Source: Streptomyces sp. WM4235 (GTDB lineage Bacteria > Actinomycetota > Actinomycetes > Streptomycetales > Streptomycetaceae). From it: a DNA stretch of 64,000 nucleotides. Below the pieces are notes generated by a model. That model had not been told where the DNA came from and searched no databases. It saw nothing but the letters and a program-made list of their open reading frames with translations. Within the stretch, counting starts at the first letter, position 1, and every line of letters starts with the position of its first letter. Below, in pieces: positions 1-9,971 of the stretch. The position numbers were made by a program, and so were the translations under genes. The stretch lies in NCBI RefSeq assembly GCF_001279725.1, contig NZ_LGDE01000101.1, forward strand, positions 1 to 64,000, given 5' to 3'.

Positions 1-1
1 C

Positions 2-166
2 TACACCACCACCACACTCCCCTGGGGACTCACCCTCGACCCCACCACCGGCCGCATCACCGGCAAACCCTGGACCACCGGAACCCACCCCATCACCGCC
101 ACCGCCACCGACCCCACCGGAGCCACCACCCACACCACCTTCACCCTCACCCTCCACTGGTTCTGA
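2..166 (+). CDS. C-terminal end of a secreted Ig-like repeat protein (partial)
   Basis: An open frame enters from the left edge and stops with TGA at 164-166, giving 54 residues. It carries the pattern LPWGLTLDPTTGRITG followed by Thr/Ala-rich strands ending FTLTLHWF, which is the typical ending of a putative Ig (He_PIG/cadherin-like) domain found in extracellular bacterial proteins. The rest of the protein lies outside the window, so its role (adhesin, glycan-binding or enzyme appendage) cannot be told. Codon use is strongly C-ending, as in the neighbours. Confidence 0.6.
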   Translation, partial: YTTTTLPWGLTLDPTTGRITGKPWTTGTHPITATATDPTGATTHTTFTLTLHWF

Positions 167-251
167 TCCCCCCGCCGGGGTGGCGCCGGGGCCCGACGCC
201 GCGCCCGCCGATCGCCGCGCCCCGCGCGACGCGGCGTCGTAGGCTCGGGGC

Positions 252-1175
252 ATGGCGGACGCAGAGCAGACCCTCCGGGGCAAGGTCGCCCTGGTGGCGG
301 GCGGGACACGGGGCGCGGGCCGGGGCATCGCGGTGCAACTGGGCGCGCGGGGCGCGACCGTGTACGTGTCGGGGCGCAGCACGACCGGCAAGCGGTCGGA
401 GTACGACCGGCCGGAGACGATCGAGGAGACGGCCGCGCTCGTGACGGCGGCCGGCGGTCACGGGATCGCGGTGGTGGCGGACCATCTGGTGTCCGAGGAG
501 GTCGAGGCGCTGGTCCGGCGGATCGACTCCGAGCAGGGCCGGCTGGACGTCCTGGTCAACGACATCTGGGGTGGCGAGCTGCTCTTCGAGTGGGAGAGCA
601 CCGTCTGGGAGCACGACCTCGACAAGGGGCTGCGCCTGATGCGCCTCGCGGTGGAGACCCACGCGATCACCAGCCATCACGCGCTGCCGCTGCTGCTGCG
701 CGGTCCGGGCGGGCTGGTGGTGGAGATGACGGACGGGACGGCCGAGTACAACGCGAGCCGCTACCGGGTGTCGTTCTTCTACGACATCGCGAAGTCGGCC
801 GTGTTGCGGATGGCGTTCGCCCTCGGCCACGAGTTGGGGCCGCGCGGCGCGACGGCGGTGGCGCTGACCCCGGGTTGGCTGCGGTCGGAGATGATGCTGG
901 AGCACTTCGGCGTGACCGAGGCGAACTGGCGGGACGCGCTGGAGAGGGTCCCGCACTTCGGGATCTCCGAGACCCCCGCCTACGTCGGTCGCGCGGTCGC
1001 CGCGCTCGCCGCCGACCCCGAGGTGTCGCGCTGGAACGGGCAGTCCCTCTCCAGCGGGCAGCTGGCCCGGGTCTACGGTTTCACTGACCTGGACGGCAGC
1101 CGGCCGGACGCCTGGCGGTACATGGTCGAGGTCCAGGACCCGGACCGCCCGGCGGACACCACCGGCTACCGCTGA
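252..1175 (+). CDS. SDR family NAD(P)-dependent oxidoreductase
   Basis: This 307-residue protein is a short-chain dehydrogenase/reductase. The Rossmann glycine motif reads AGGTRGAGRGIA near residue 16 (classical TGxxxGxG with a small variation), followed by an Arg-rich stretch (SGRST) that suggests NADPH preference. The active-site pair YDIAK sits near residue 177, and PGW follows it as in the family. The length is slightly above the usual 250-280 because of a C-terminal extension ending DPDRPADTTGYR. The substrate is not predictable. It is convergent with the TetR gene downstream, so it is probably a single transcription unit. Confidence 0.85.
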   Translation: MADAEQTLRGKVALVAGGTRGAGRGIAVQLGARGATVYVSGRSTTGKRSEYDRPETIEETAALVTAAGGHGIAVVADHLVSEEVEALVRRIDSEQGRLDVLVNDIWGGELLFEWESTVWEHDLDKGLRLMRLAVETHAITSHHALPLLLRGPGGLVVEMTDGTAEYNASRYRVSFFYDIAKSAVLRMAFALGHELGPRGATAVALTPGWLRSEMMLEHFGVTEANWRDALERVPHFGISETPAYVGRAVAALAADPEVSRWNGQSLSSGQLARVYGFTDLDGSRPDAWRYMVEVQDPDRPADTTGYR

Positions 1176-1188
1176 GCGTCGGGCCCCC

Positions 1189-1953
1189 TCACTCCGGGTC
1201 CCGCCGCCCCTCCACCCGTCGGGCGAGCCCGTCGAGGACGCAGCGCAGCCCGAAGTCCCACACGACCTCGGGCCGGTAGCCGCCGACGGCGCTGCCGACG
1301 CGTCCGGCGAGCGGGTAGCGCTCGGCGTCCATGGCCCGCTCCAGCAGCGGGGCGCTGACGGCCCACCACTCGTCGTCGCTCTGCCGGTCGTTGTGGGCCG
1401 CGGCGTCGGCGGCGGCCAGGGCGTTGGCGTGCACGAAGCCCAGCAGGTGGGTGAGGGCGGCGTCCATCTCGACGTCGGTCAGGCCGATGCCGTCGAACGC
1501 CGCCAGTTCGTGTTCGTACTTGCCGATCACTCCGGGGCCCAGCGGGGGTCGGGTGACCGGGAGGTCGGCGATCCACGGGTGGCGCAGGAACAGGTCCCGG
1601 TTGTCGTCGGCGACCCGTGCGACCCGGGCCCGCCAGGGGTCGTCGGCGCGCGTGTCACGGCGCGCCATGCGCCGGTACGCCTCGTCGAGCATCAGGTCGA
1701 GCAGCTCCGCCTTGCCCGGTACGTAGGTGTAGAGGGTCATCGGGGTCACTCCCAGCCGGCCGGCCAGGGCCCGCATGGTGAGGGCCGCCAGGCCCTCCTC
1801 GTCCGCGAGCGCGAGCGCGGACTCGACGACGGCGTCGACGGTGAGTCCCTGGCGGGGGCCGCGCCGCCCGCTCGGCGCCCCCTGCCCGGGCTCCCTCCAC
1901 AGCAGTTCCAGGGTGCGGACGGGGTCGCCCGCACCGCTCCGGTCCTTCGCCAT
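1189..1953 (-). CDS. TetR/AcrR family repressor with TetR_C_1-type ligand domain
   Basis: A 254-residue regulator. After a ~35-residue low-complexity N-terminus it has the TetR helix-turn-helix (LTMRALAGRLGVTPMTLYTYVPGK, residues ~56-79 in pieces), then a long helical ligand-binding domain resembling tetracycline-repressor C-termini. It is divergently transcribed from the VOC-UvrA pair, and a perfect GTACA-N8-TGTAC dyad lies in the shared 94-bp promoter region, so autorepression and control of the resistance pair is the natural inference. The inducer is unknown. The ATG is preceded by GGAAGGAG-like purines on the minus strand. Confidence 0.85.
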   Translation of the reverse strand: MAKDRSGAGDPVRTLELLWREPGQGAPSGRRGPRQGLTVDAVVESALALADEEGLAALTMRALAGRLGVTPMTLYTYVPGKAELLDLMLDEAYRRMARRDTRADDPWRARVARVADDNRDLFLRHPWIADLPVTRPPLGPGVIGKYEHELAAFDGIGLTDVEMDAALTHLLGFVHANALAAADAAAHNDRQSDDEWWAVSAPLLERAMDAERYPLAGRVGSAVGGYRPEVVWDFGLRCVLDGLARRVEGRRDPE

Positions 1954-1993
1954 GCCCGGCTCCTTCCAGCCCGCGTCAGAATCTCTCTACGGC

Positions 1994-2011
1994 GTACAGA
2001 CTACTATGTAC
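1994..2011. promoter_or_regulatory. Candidate TetR operator between divergent genes
   Basis: The inverted repeat GTACA-N8-TGTAC lies in the only A+T-rich part of the divergent intergenic region. On the plus strand TACAAT at 2009-2014 can serve as a -10 for the VOC-UvrA operon; on the minus strand TTGTAC could serve as a -35 for tetR. A repressor bound here would cover both promoters. Binding itself is inferred. Confidence 0.5.
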
Positions 2012-2047
2012 AATATAAAGCCGAGCCATCGAGACGCGAGGAGTTCC

Positions 2048-2458
2048 GTGCAGATCGCCAGTTCCGCCATATCCCTCAACGTTGACGACGTTCCCGCCTC
2101 CGCGACCTTTCTGACCAGTCATTTCGGCTTCCGGGAGGCCATGTCCGCCGACGGATTCGTCTCGCTCGCCCACCCGGACGGCCCGCAGGTGATCTTCCTG
2201 CGCCGGGGACTCGAACTCCTCCCCGAGGGCTTCCGGGACGAGCGCGCGGCCGGCCTGATCCTGGTGTTCACCGTCACCGATCTGCCGCGCGAGCACGAAC
2301 GACTGCGCGCGGCGGGCGTCCCCATCACCATGGCGCCGCGCGAAGAGCCCTGGGGCGAACGGCTGTTCCAGGTCACCGACCCGAACGGCGTGATCATCGA
2401 ACTCGTCGACTGGATCACCACCCCCGGCGCCGACGAGCCGGCCGACACCCACCAGTAG
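2048..2458 (+). CDS. VOC family (glyoxalase/bleomycin-resistance fold) protein
   Basis: I place the start at GTG 2048 because GAGGAG lies just upstream (2038-2043) and the protein then begins VQIASSAISLNVDDVPASATFL, as VOC proteins do. The 136 residues contain the betaalphabeta-betabetabeta half-repeats of the vicinal-oxygen-chelate fold, ending in FQVTDPNGVIIELVDW with the usual metal-ligand Glu. Members bind and sequester drugs such as bleomycin or isomerise/cleave small molecules. It is followed after 8 bp by a UvrA-like ATPase, so the two form an operon; context favours a resistance role. Confidence 0.8.
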   Translation: MQIASSAISLNVDDVPASATFLTSHFGFREAMSADGFVSLAHPDGPQVIFLRRGLELLPEGFRDERAAGLILVFTVTDLPREHERLRAAGVPITMAPREEPWGERLFQVTDPNGVIIELVDWITTPGADEPADTHQ

Positions 2459-2466
2459 GAGCCCCC

Positions 2467-4740
<2,274 letters not shown>

Positions 4741-4754
4741 CGGCAGGGTGGGAT

Positions 4755-4799
4755 GTCGGGCCGCCGCCCACCGCCGTGCGCGGGAGGCGGCGGCCCGAC
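4755..4799. terminator. Bidirectional hairpin terminator
   Basis: Perfect 14-bp stem GTCGGGCCGCCGCC (4755-4768) / GGCGGCGGCCCGAC (4786-4799) in the 63-bp space between the convergent UvrA-like gene and the enoyl-CoA-hydratase pseudogene. There is no U-tract, as is usual in Streptomyces. Confidence 0.75.
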
Positions 4800-4803
4800 T
4801 CGC

Positions 4804-5897
4804 TCAGCCGGTGACGCTCTCGTCCCGCGCCTCCGGGAAGATCAGTTCGCGATCCGCCCCGAGCGGGGCGAAGAAGCGGGCCACGTCGCTCTCGGTGACC
4901 GCTTCGAGGGTGGCGGGCGACCAACGGGGCCTGCGGTCCTTGTCGATCACCTGGGCTCGGACGCCCTCCACCAGGTCGGGCGATGCCAGGGCGTTGCAGG
5001 AGACCCGGTACTCCTGCTCCAGCACCCATTCGAGGGGCCCGAGTTCGCGCGCCCGGCGCACGGCGGCCAGGGTGACCTTGAGGGCGGTGGGCGACTTGGT
5101 CAGGATGGTCTCGGCGGCCGCCTTGGCCTCGGGTTCGTTCGCCGCGAGGAGCCTTTCGACGATCTCCTCCACGGTGTCGGCCGCGTAGCAGGGGTCGATC
5201 CACCGCCGGTGCTCGGCCAGTTCGGCGTGTCCGGGCGTGGCGACGTGGTGGGGAAGCACCTCGTGGACCGGGGCGAGGAGGAGTTCGGCGGTCAACTCCG
5301 GCAGCCGCCCGGCGGGGACGAAGTGCCCGGCGAGCCCGCACAACAGGGCGTCGGCCGCGCCGACGGCCGTTCCGGTCAGGGCCAGGTGGAGGCCCAACTC
5401 CCCGGGGGCGCGACCCAGGAGGTAGGTGCCGCCGACGTCCGGGACGAAGCCGATGCCGGTCTCGGGCATCGCCACGCGGGAGCGTTCGGTGACGATGCGG
5501 ACGTTGCCGTGGGCCGAGATCCCGACTCCGCCACCCATCACGATGCCGTCCATCAACGCCACGTACGGCTTGGGATAGCGGGCGATGAGCGCGTTCAACC
5601 GGTACTCGTCCCGCCAGAAGTCCGCCGACGCCGTACCGCCGGCCTTGGCATCGTCGTGGATGGCCCGGATGTCACCGCCCGCACACAGCCCACGCTCGCC
5701 GGCGCCTCGCCGGCGCCACGCAGGAGGACCTGGGTCACACCGGGATTCCGCTCCCAGTCCGTCAGCGCCTCGGTGATCCGCAGCACCATGGGGTGGGTGA
5801 GCGCGTTGAGGGCCCTGGGCCGGTTGAGGGTGATCACCCCGGTATGGCCGTCGATCTCGATCAGGACCGTCTCGTCTGTGGCGTCTTCGCTCTTCAT
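4804..5897 (-). pseudogene. Frameshifted enoyl-CoA hydratase / 3-hydroxyisobutyryl-CoA hydrolase
   Basis: The N-terminal part starts at ATG 5897 (MKSEDATDETVLIEIDGHTG) and reads normally to LLRGAGE, then leaves frame; the remainder, from RGLCAGGDIRAIHDDAKAGG through GIVMGGGVGIS and PETGIGFVPDVGGTYLL to the stop at 4804, lies in another frame. The break coincides exactly with an 11-bp tandem duplication at 5695-5716; deleting one copy restores GAGERGLCAGGDI. The restored product would be ~360 residues, the usual length of 3-hydroxyisobutyryl-CoA hydrolases (valine catabolism) in the crotonase fold. As sequenced the gene cannot give the full enzyme unless the C-terminal part is reinitiated. Confidence 0.85.
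5695..5716. repeat. 11-bp tandem duplication causing a frameshift
   Basis: CTCGCCGGCGC occurs twice in direct tandem (5695-5705 and 5706-5716). Eleven bases is not a multiple of three, so the duplication shifts the frame of the crotonase-fold gene reading on the minus strand. A slipped-strand event in this GC-rich palindromic unit is the simplest origin. Confidence 0.9.
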
Positions 5898-6018
5898 ACC
5901 GGTCAGTATGGAGTGTGGTCCGCCTCGCGGAAGATCATCGCGATGGTGTCGGTCGACCCGGACACCCTCGCGATGGGGAGACCCCCATGTCCACGACACG
6001 GTCTTGCATACTTCCGTG

Positions 6019-6654
6019 ATGAATGGTTCGAGCGCGTCATGGCGCAACACCACGCACGACTGGGCGAGTTCCGTGGATCCGGAGCACCTCGCCCTGATCC
6101 GCCGGGACCCGGCCGGCCTCGCTCCCGGCGGGGTACGGCAGCTGGTCCTGGAGGTCCTCGCCTATGCGGCGGACGAGGCGGAGTACAGGGGCGCGGGCCG
6201 CTGCACCGTGACGCTCCACCCCGACGGGTCGGTGTCCGTCGCGGACGACGGGCGGGGTACCGACACCCGCTTCGACGAGCACGGCCGGCCGGTGCGCAAG
6301 CCCGTCATGGCGACGAAGGACCTGCGGTTCTTCGACCACCCCGACGCCGAGTCGCTGCCCGACGGGCATCCCCGCCGGGGCATGTCCGTCGTCGCGGCGC
6401 TGAGCGAGTGGCTCGTCCACACCAACCGCCGTGCGGGCGGAGCCTGGAGCCAACGCTACGAGCACGGTGTGCCGGCGACCGGTCTGACGCCGATCGCGGA
6501 CGACGGCACCACGGGCACGGTCGTCCACTTCCGCCCCGCCGGACCGGCGGCCACGCCCGACACCGCGTGCGATCTGGTCGTCGAGCAGCTCGCCGGCTTC
6601 GCCGCGGCCTGGCCCCGCCTGTCCGTCGACTTCGACGACCGCCGCGCCGACTGA
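6019..6654 (+). CDS. GyrB-like GHKL ATPase-domain protein
   Basis: About 211 residues that match only the N-terminal ATPase domain of GyrB/ParE: helix QLVLEVLAYAADEA (residues ~41-54), G1 box VADDGRGTD, G2 region RRGMSVVAALSEWLVHTNRR and G3 GTTGTVVHFRP. There is no transducer or TOPRIM domain, so it is not a topoisomerase subunit by itself. The N-box Asn of GyrB (EVxDN) is Tyr at ~49 here, which questions Mg-ATP hydrolysis. Start could be ATG 6019 or the GTG directly before it (6016). It stands alone between two broken genes; function unknown. Confidence 0.7.
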   Translation: MNGSSASWRNTTHDWASSVDPEHLALIRRDPAGLAPGGVRQLVLEVLAYAADEAEYRGAGRCTVTLHPDGSVSVADDGRGTDTRFDEHGRPVRKPVMATKDLRFFDHPDAESLPDGHPRRGMSVVAALSEWLVHTNRRAGGAWSQRYEHGVPATGLTPIADDGTTGTVVHFRPAGPAATPDTACDLVVEQLAGFAAAWPRLSVDFDDRRAD

Positions 6655-6715
6655 CCCCACGGGCGCGCCGAGACCCGCCGACCGGCGCCCGCGGCCGGAC
6701 CGGCCCGCGGGCCGG

Positions 6716-7545
6716 TTACAGGTGCGTGCCCGGTGTGTGGCCGAAGGCGCGCCGGAACACGTCGATGAACGCGCTCGCGGACGACCAGCCGCAGCGGTGC
6801 GCGACCGCGGTCACCGGCGTTCCCACCGCGAGCAACCGCAGCGCCTGGTGCAGCCGCAGCTGCGTGCGCCACTGCGGTCGGTCACCGGCGTTCCCACCGC
6901 GAGCAATCGCAGCGCCTGGTGCAGCCGCAGCTGCGTGCGCCACTGCGGGAACGTCATGCCCAGGTCGGCGCGGAACAGCCGGCTCAGCGTGCGTTCCCCC
7001 GCTCCCGCGCCGGCCGCCGCTCCCAGCGCCGCCAGTCCCCGCCCGTCCGCCGGATCGGCTTCCAGCACCGCGCACACCGCCGCCAGTCGGGGGTCGGTGG
7101 GCGCGGGCAGGTGCAGGGGCTGGAGCGGCGAGACCCGCAGTCGGTCGAGCAGCACCACCAGCAGGCGGCGGCGTGCCGGGCTCCCGTCGTCCGGTTCGCG
7201 GGTGTAGGCCAGGATCAGTTCCCGCAACAGCGGTCCCACCGCGATCACCGCCGGCCGGTCCGGGGGCAGCGGCGCGTGGCGGGTCGGCAGGCCCACGCAG
7301 TGCAGGTCGGTCCGCCCGTACGCGCGGTGCTCGTGGACCGTCCCGGCCGGGATCCACAGCGCGCGGGTGGTGGGCGCGACCCACGTGCCGGCGTCGGTGG
7401 TGACGGAGAGCATCCCGGAGCCCGCGTAGGCGATCTGGTGATCGTCGTGGTGGTGCGCGGGGATCCCGACGTGGGTGTCGAGCCGGTTGACGTTGGTCAG
7501 GGCCCGCGGCCGGTGCTCCGCGTCGGGTTGGCGGAATTTCTGCAT
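6716..7545 (-). pseudogene. AraC family regulator (cupin + HTH) broken by duplication
   Basis: From ATG 7545 the protein reads as an AraC/XylS regulator with an N-terminal cupin (PAHHHDDHQIAYAGSG...WIPAGTVHEH) and the first HTH helices (GERTLSRLFRADLGMTFPQW). It then runs through LRLHQALRLLAVGTPVT and is thrown out of frame, stopping at 6811. The correct ending (AVAHRCGWSSASAFIDVFRRAFGHTPG, in two parts) follows the second copy of a 71-bp-period duplication in another frame. The product as sequenced lacks the second DNA-contacting HTH. It is divergent from an MFS pump gene that it probably once controlled. Confidence 0.85.
6809..6948. repeat. Tandem duplication, 71-bp period, inside the AraC-type gene
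   Basis: Bases 6809-6877 recur at 6880-6948 with one difference (C6836 versus T6907) and a TC spacer at 6878-6879. The 71-bp period is not divisible by three and so disrupts the reading frame. The single mismatch shows that the copies are not a pure assembly echo or that time has passed since duplication. Confidence 0.9.
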
Positions 7546-7599
7546 CACCGGGCATTTTATCGGAAGCGGGATGCCCTGCCTCCGGGAGATTCTCGATCG

Positions 7600-8805
7600 G
7601 TGACATCGATCGCGACACCCTCCGTGCCCCACCGACCCCGACCTACGCCCGGCCGCCTGCGCGTGGCCGGCTTCTCCGCCGGTCACGCCTGCGTGGACGT
7701 CTATCAGGGCGCGGTCTCCGCTCTCGTGCCCCTTCTCGTCTCCGAGCGGGCCTACGGTTACGCCGCCGCTTCCGGCATCGTCCTCGCCGCGTCCCTCCTC
7801 TCCTCCGTGGCGCAGCCGCTGTTCGGGGCGCTCACCGACCGGCGGGCCGTGCCCTGGTTGATCCCGGTGGCCGCGGGGGCCGCCGGGGTCGGGATCGCGC
7901 TCGTCGGTCTGGACGCCGGGTACCGCGCCACCCTGGCGGCGGTCGCCGTGTCCGGGCTCGGGGTGGCCGCGTACCACCCGGCGGCGGCTCGTCTCGTGCG
8001 CACCTGGCCGGGCGACGGGCACGCCGCGATGAGCTGGTTCGCCCTCGGCGGGAACATCGGCTTCGCGTGCGCGCCGCTGCTGGTGTTCGCGGCGCTGTCG
8101 GTGTCCGGCCCGGCCGGATGGTGGCTGTTGGCGCTGCCGGCGGTCGTGGGCGTGTTCCTCAACCGGCCGCCGTCCGCCCGGAAGCGGGCCGGTACGAGCG
8201 ACCCCGCCGTGCCGGGCGCCGCGCGGGCACGGGAGGACCGGCGGGCGTTCCTGCGCCTGTCGCTCGTCGTGGTCGTCCGCTCGGTCGTCTTCGTCGGGCT
8301 CAGCACCTTCATCGCGCTGTACGTGCGTGAGCGCGGGGGCGGTGCGAGCGCCGGGTCCGTGGCCCTGTTCGCCCTGTTCGCGGGCAGCGCGGGCGGCACC
8401 CTGCTCGGGGGGCGGCTCGCCGCGCGCTGGGGCCGGGTGCCCACCGTGCGCCGGGCCTACGCCGCCGCCGTCCCCGCCGTGGCGGGGATCCTGTTCCTGC
8501 CGCTGCCCCTCGTGTACGGGTGCGCCGCGCTGGCCGCCACCGCGTTGTACGTGCCGTTCTCGCTCCAGGTCACCCTGGGCCAGGACTACCTGCCGACCCG
8601 CGTGGGCACCGCGAGCGGGGTCACCCTGGGCCTGACGGTCAGCATCGGCGGGGTGGCGAGCCCGCTGATCGGCGCCCTCGCCGACGCCTCCTCACTGCGC
8701 ACCGCGCTGCTGCCGCTGATCGTCCTGCCGCTCCTGGCGTGGGCCCTGGCCCGGCGCCTGCCCGAGCCCGCCGGGTCCGCGGGCCACACGCCCGAAAAGC
8801 CATAA
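7600..8805 (+). CDS. MFS transporter, fosmidomycin-resistance (Fsr)-like
   Basis: A 401-residue polytopic membrane protein with about 12 hydrophobic segments in two halves and a charged central loop (PPSARKRAGTSDP...REDRR). Motifs such as GVAAYHPAAARLVR in the first half and GQDYLPTRVGTASGVTLG with GGVASPLIGALAD in the second are characteristic of Fsr-type drug/proton antiporters. Start GTG 7600 is 54 bp from the divergent AraC-type gene, with GGGAG upstream. With that regulator broken, expression may be constitutive or lost; this is inference. Confidence 0.85.
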   Translation: MTSIATPSVPHRPRPTPGRLRVAGFSAGHACVDVYQGAVSALVPLLVSERAYGYAAASGIVLAASLLSSVAQPLFGALTDRRAVPWLIPVAAGAAGVGIALVGLDAGYRATLAAVAVSGLGVAAYHPAAARLVRTWPGDGHAAMSWFALGGNIGFACAPLLVFAALSVSGPAGWWLLALPAVVGVFLNRPPSARKRAGTSDPAVPGAARAREDRRAFLRLSLVVVVRSVVFVGLSTFIALYVRERGGGASAGSVALFALFAGSAGGTLLGGRLAARWGRVPTVRRAYAAAVPAVAGILFLPLPLVYGCAALAATALYVPFSLQVTLGQDYLPTRVGTASGVTLGLTVSIGGVASPLIGALADASSLRTALLPLIVLPLLAWALARRLPEPAGSAGHTPEKP

Positions 8806-8841
8806 GGTCACCTTGTAAGTTTGACTGTATGTCCCTAACGT
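8804..8841 (+). promoter_or_regulatory. marR promoter with AAGGT-C-ACCTT palindrome
   Basis: TTGTAA (8813-8818), 17 bp, TAACGT (8836-8841) form a plausible sigma-70-type promoter; the -10 ends 6 bp before the ATG at 8848, so the mRNA would be leaderless. A perfect palindrome AAGGTCACCTT (8804-8814) overlaps the -35 and is a candidate autoregulatory MarR site. Confidence 0.4.
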
Positions 8842-8847
8842 GGCGAC

Positions 8848-9300
8848 ATGTCCCCCGATCCGTCCGCCACCCCCCGAGCCCCTCGGCTCCGTGACACGGC
8901 CGAGGAACTGGAACTCGCGCTCGGCATGCTGGTGCGGCAGATGAGGGCCGCCGCCGGTGGCGGGATCAGCCTGTCGCAGATGTCCGTGCTCAAGCGGCTC
9001 GACCGGCTCGGGCCCTGCACGGCGTCGGAGCTGGCCCGGGCGGAGAAGATCCGCCCCCAGTCCGTCATCGCCACCGTGAACTCCCTGCAGGCCGAGGGCC
9101 TCGTCGTCCGCACCCCGCACCCCACCGACGGGCGCAGGCTGCCGATCTCGCTCACCCCCGAGGGCCGGGCCCTCGTGAGCGAGCGCCGCGAGGCGGGCCA
9201 CGGCCGGCTCGCCGAGCTGATCGTCGAGCGGCTGAGTCCGGCGGAGCAGCGGATGGTGGCCGATGTCGTACCACTGCTGCGGCGGTTGGCCGGGGACTGA
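8848..9300 (+). CDS. MarR family transcriptional regulator
   Basis: A 150-residue winged-helix protein. The recognition region reads SQMSVLKRLDRLGPCTASELARAEKIRPQSVIATVNSLQAEGLVVRTPHPTDGRRLPISLT, with the diagnostic wing residues DGR; shown here only as family evidence in parts. Flanking helices give the usual MarR dimer. It lies 29 bp upstream of an isochorismatase-fold gene on the same strand, which is probably its target or partner. No Shine-Dalgarno precedes the ATG, in keeping with a leaderless transcript. Confidence 0.85.
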   Translation: MSPDPSATPRAPRLRDTAEELELALGMLVRQMRAAAGGGISLSQMSVLKRLDRLGPCTASELARAEKIRPQSVIATVNSLQAEGLVVRTPHPTDGRRLPISLTPEGRALVSERREAGHGRLAELIVERLSPAEQRMVADVVPLLRRLAGD

Positions 9301-9329
9301 ACACCCCACGACCCGAGGAGAGCGACCCC

Positions 9330-9971
9330 ATGACCGCGCCCACGTCCCCCGCACGCCCCGAGCCCGATCCGGCCCTTGATTCCGCCACGGCGCTGGTTCT
9401 CGTCGACCTCCAGAACGGAATCCTCGCCCTGCCCACGACCAGGCCGGCCCCCGAGGTCCTGAAGAACGGCATCGCCCTCGCCGAGGCCTTTCGCGCCCGG
9501 GGGCTGCCGGTGGTGCTGGTGCGGGTCGCCTGGTCCCCGGACGGCGGTGACCTGCCCGTTCGCCGGGTGGACCGGCCCGGCCCGGCCTCGGTCCCTCCCG
9601 CTTCGTTCTCGGAGATCCCGGCCGAGCTGGCGGCGCTCGGGACCGTGATCGTCACCAAGCGGCACTGGGGCGCGTTCACCGGCACCGAACTCGATCTGCA
9701 ACTGCGCCGCCGGGGCGTGCGCCGCATCGTTCTCGCCGGCATCTCCACCAGCATCGGTGTGGAGTCGACGGCCCGCTCGGCCTGGGAGCACAGTTACGAG
9801 CTGGTCTTCGCCGAGGACGCCACGGCCGACACGGATCCCGACGCGCACGCCCACACCTTCGGCAAGATCTTCCCGCGCATCGGCCGGGTGAGCGCGACCG
9901 CCGAGGTCATCGCGGCCCTGGACGACCACAAGTCGAGCGCGGCCCCGGACGCCGTCACCCCGCGGGACTGA
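9330..9971 (+). CDS. Isochorismatase-like hydrolase without the catalytic Cys
   Basis: 213 residues of the isochorismatase/cysteine hydrolase fold: LVLVDLQNGIL carries the catalytic Asp, VIVTKRHWGAF the Lys, and GISTSIGVESTARSA is the segment where nicotinamidase-type enzymes have Cys. Here that position is Gly, as in vinyl-ether hydrolases such as EntB and PhzD that act without a Cys nucleophile. A strong GAGGAGAG site precedes the ATG. The gene follows marR and overlaps the convergent anti-sigma gene by 17 bp at its 3' end. The substrate is unknown. Confidence 0.8.
   Translation: MTAPTSPARPEPDPALDSATALVLVDLQNGILALPTTRPAPEVLKNGIALAEAFRARGLPVVLVRVAWSPDGGDLPVRRVDRPGPASVPPASFSEIPAELAALGTVIVTKRHWGAFTGTELDLQLRRRGVRRIVLAGISTSIGVESTARSAWEHSYELVFAEDATADTDPDAHAHTFGKIFPRIGRVSATAEVIAALDDHKSSAAPDAVTPRD

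Noticed and set aside
9330..9971. Siderophore or phenazine cluster suggested by the isochorismatase fold
   Set aside because: Neighbours are a MarR regulator and an anti-sigma pair only.
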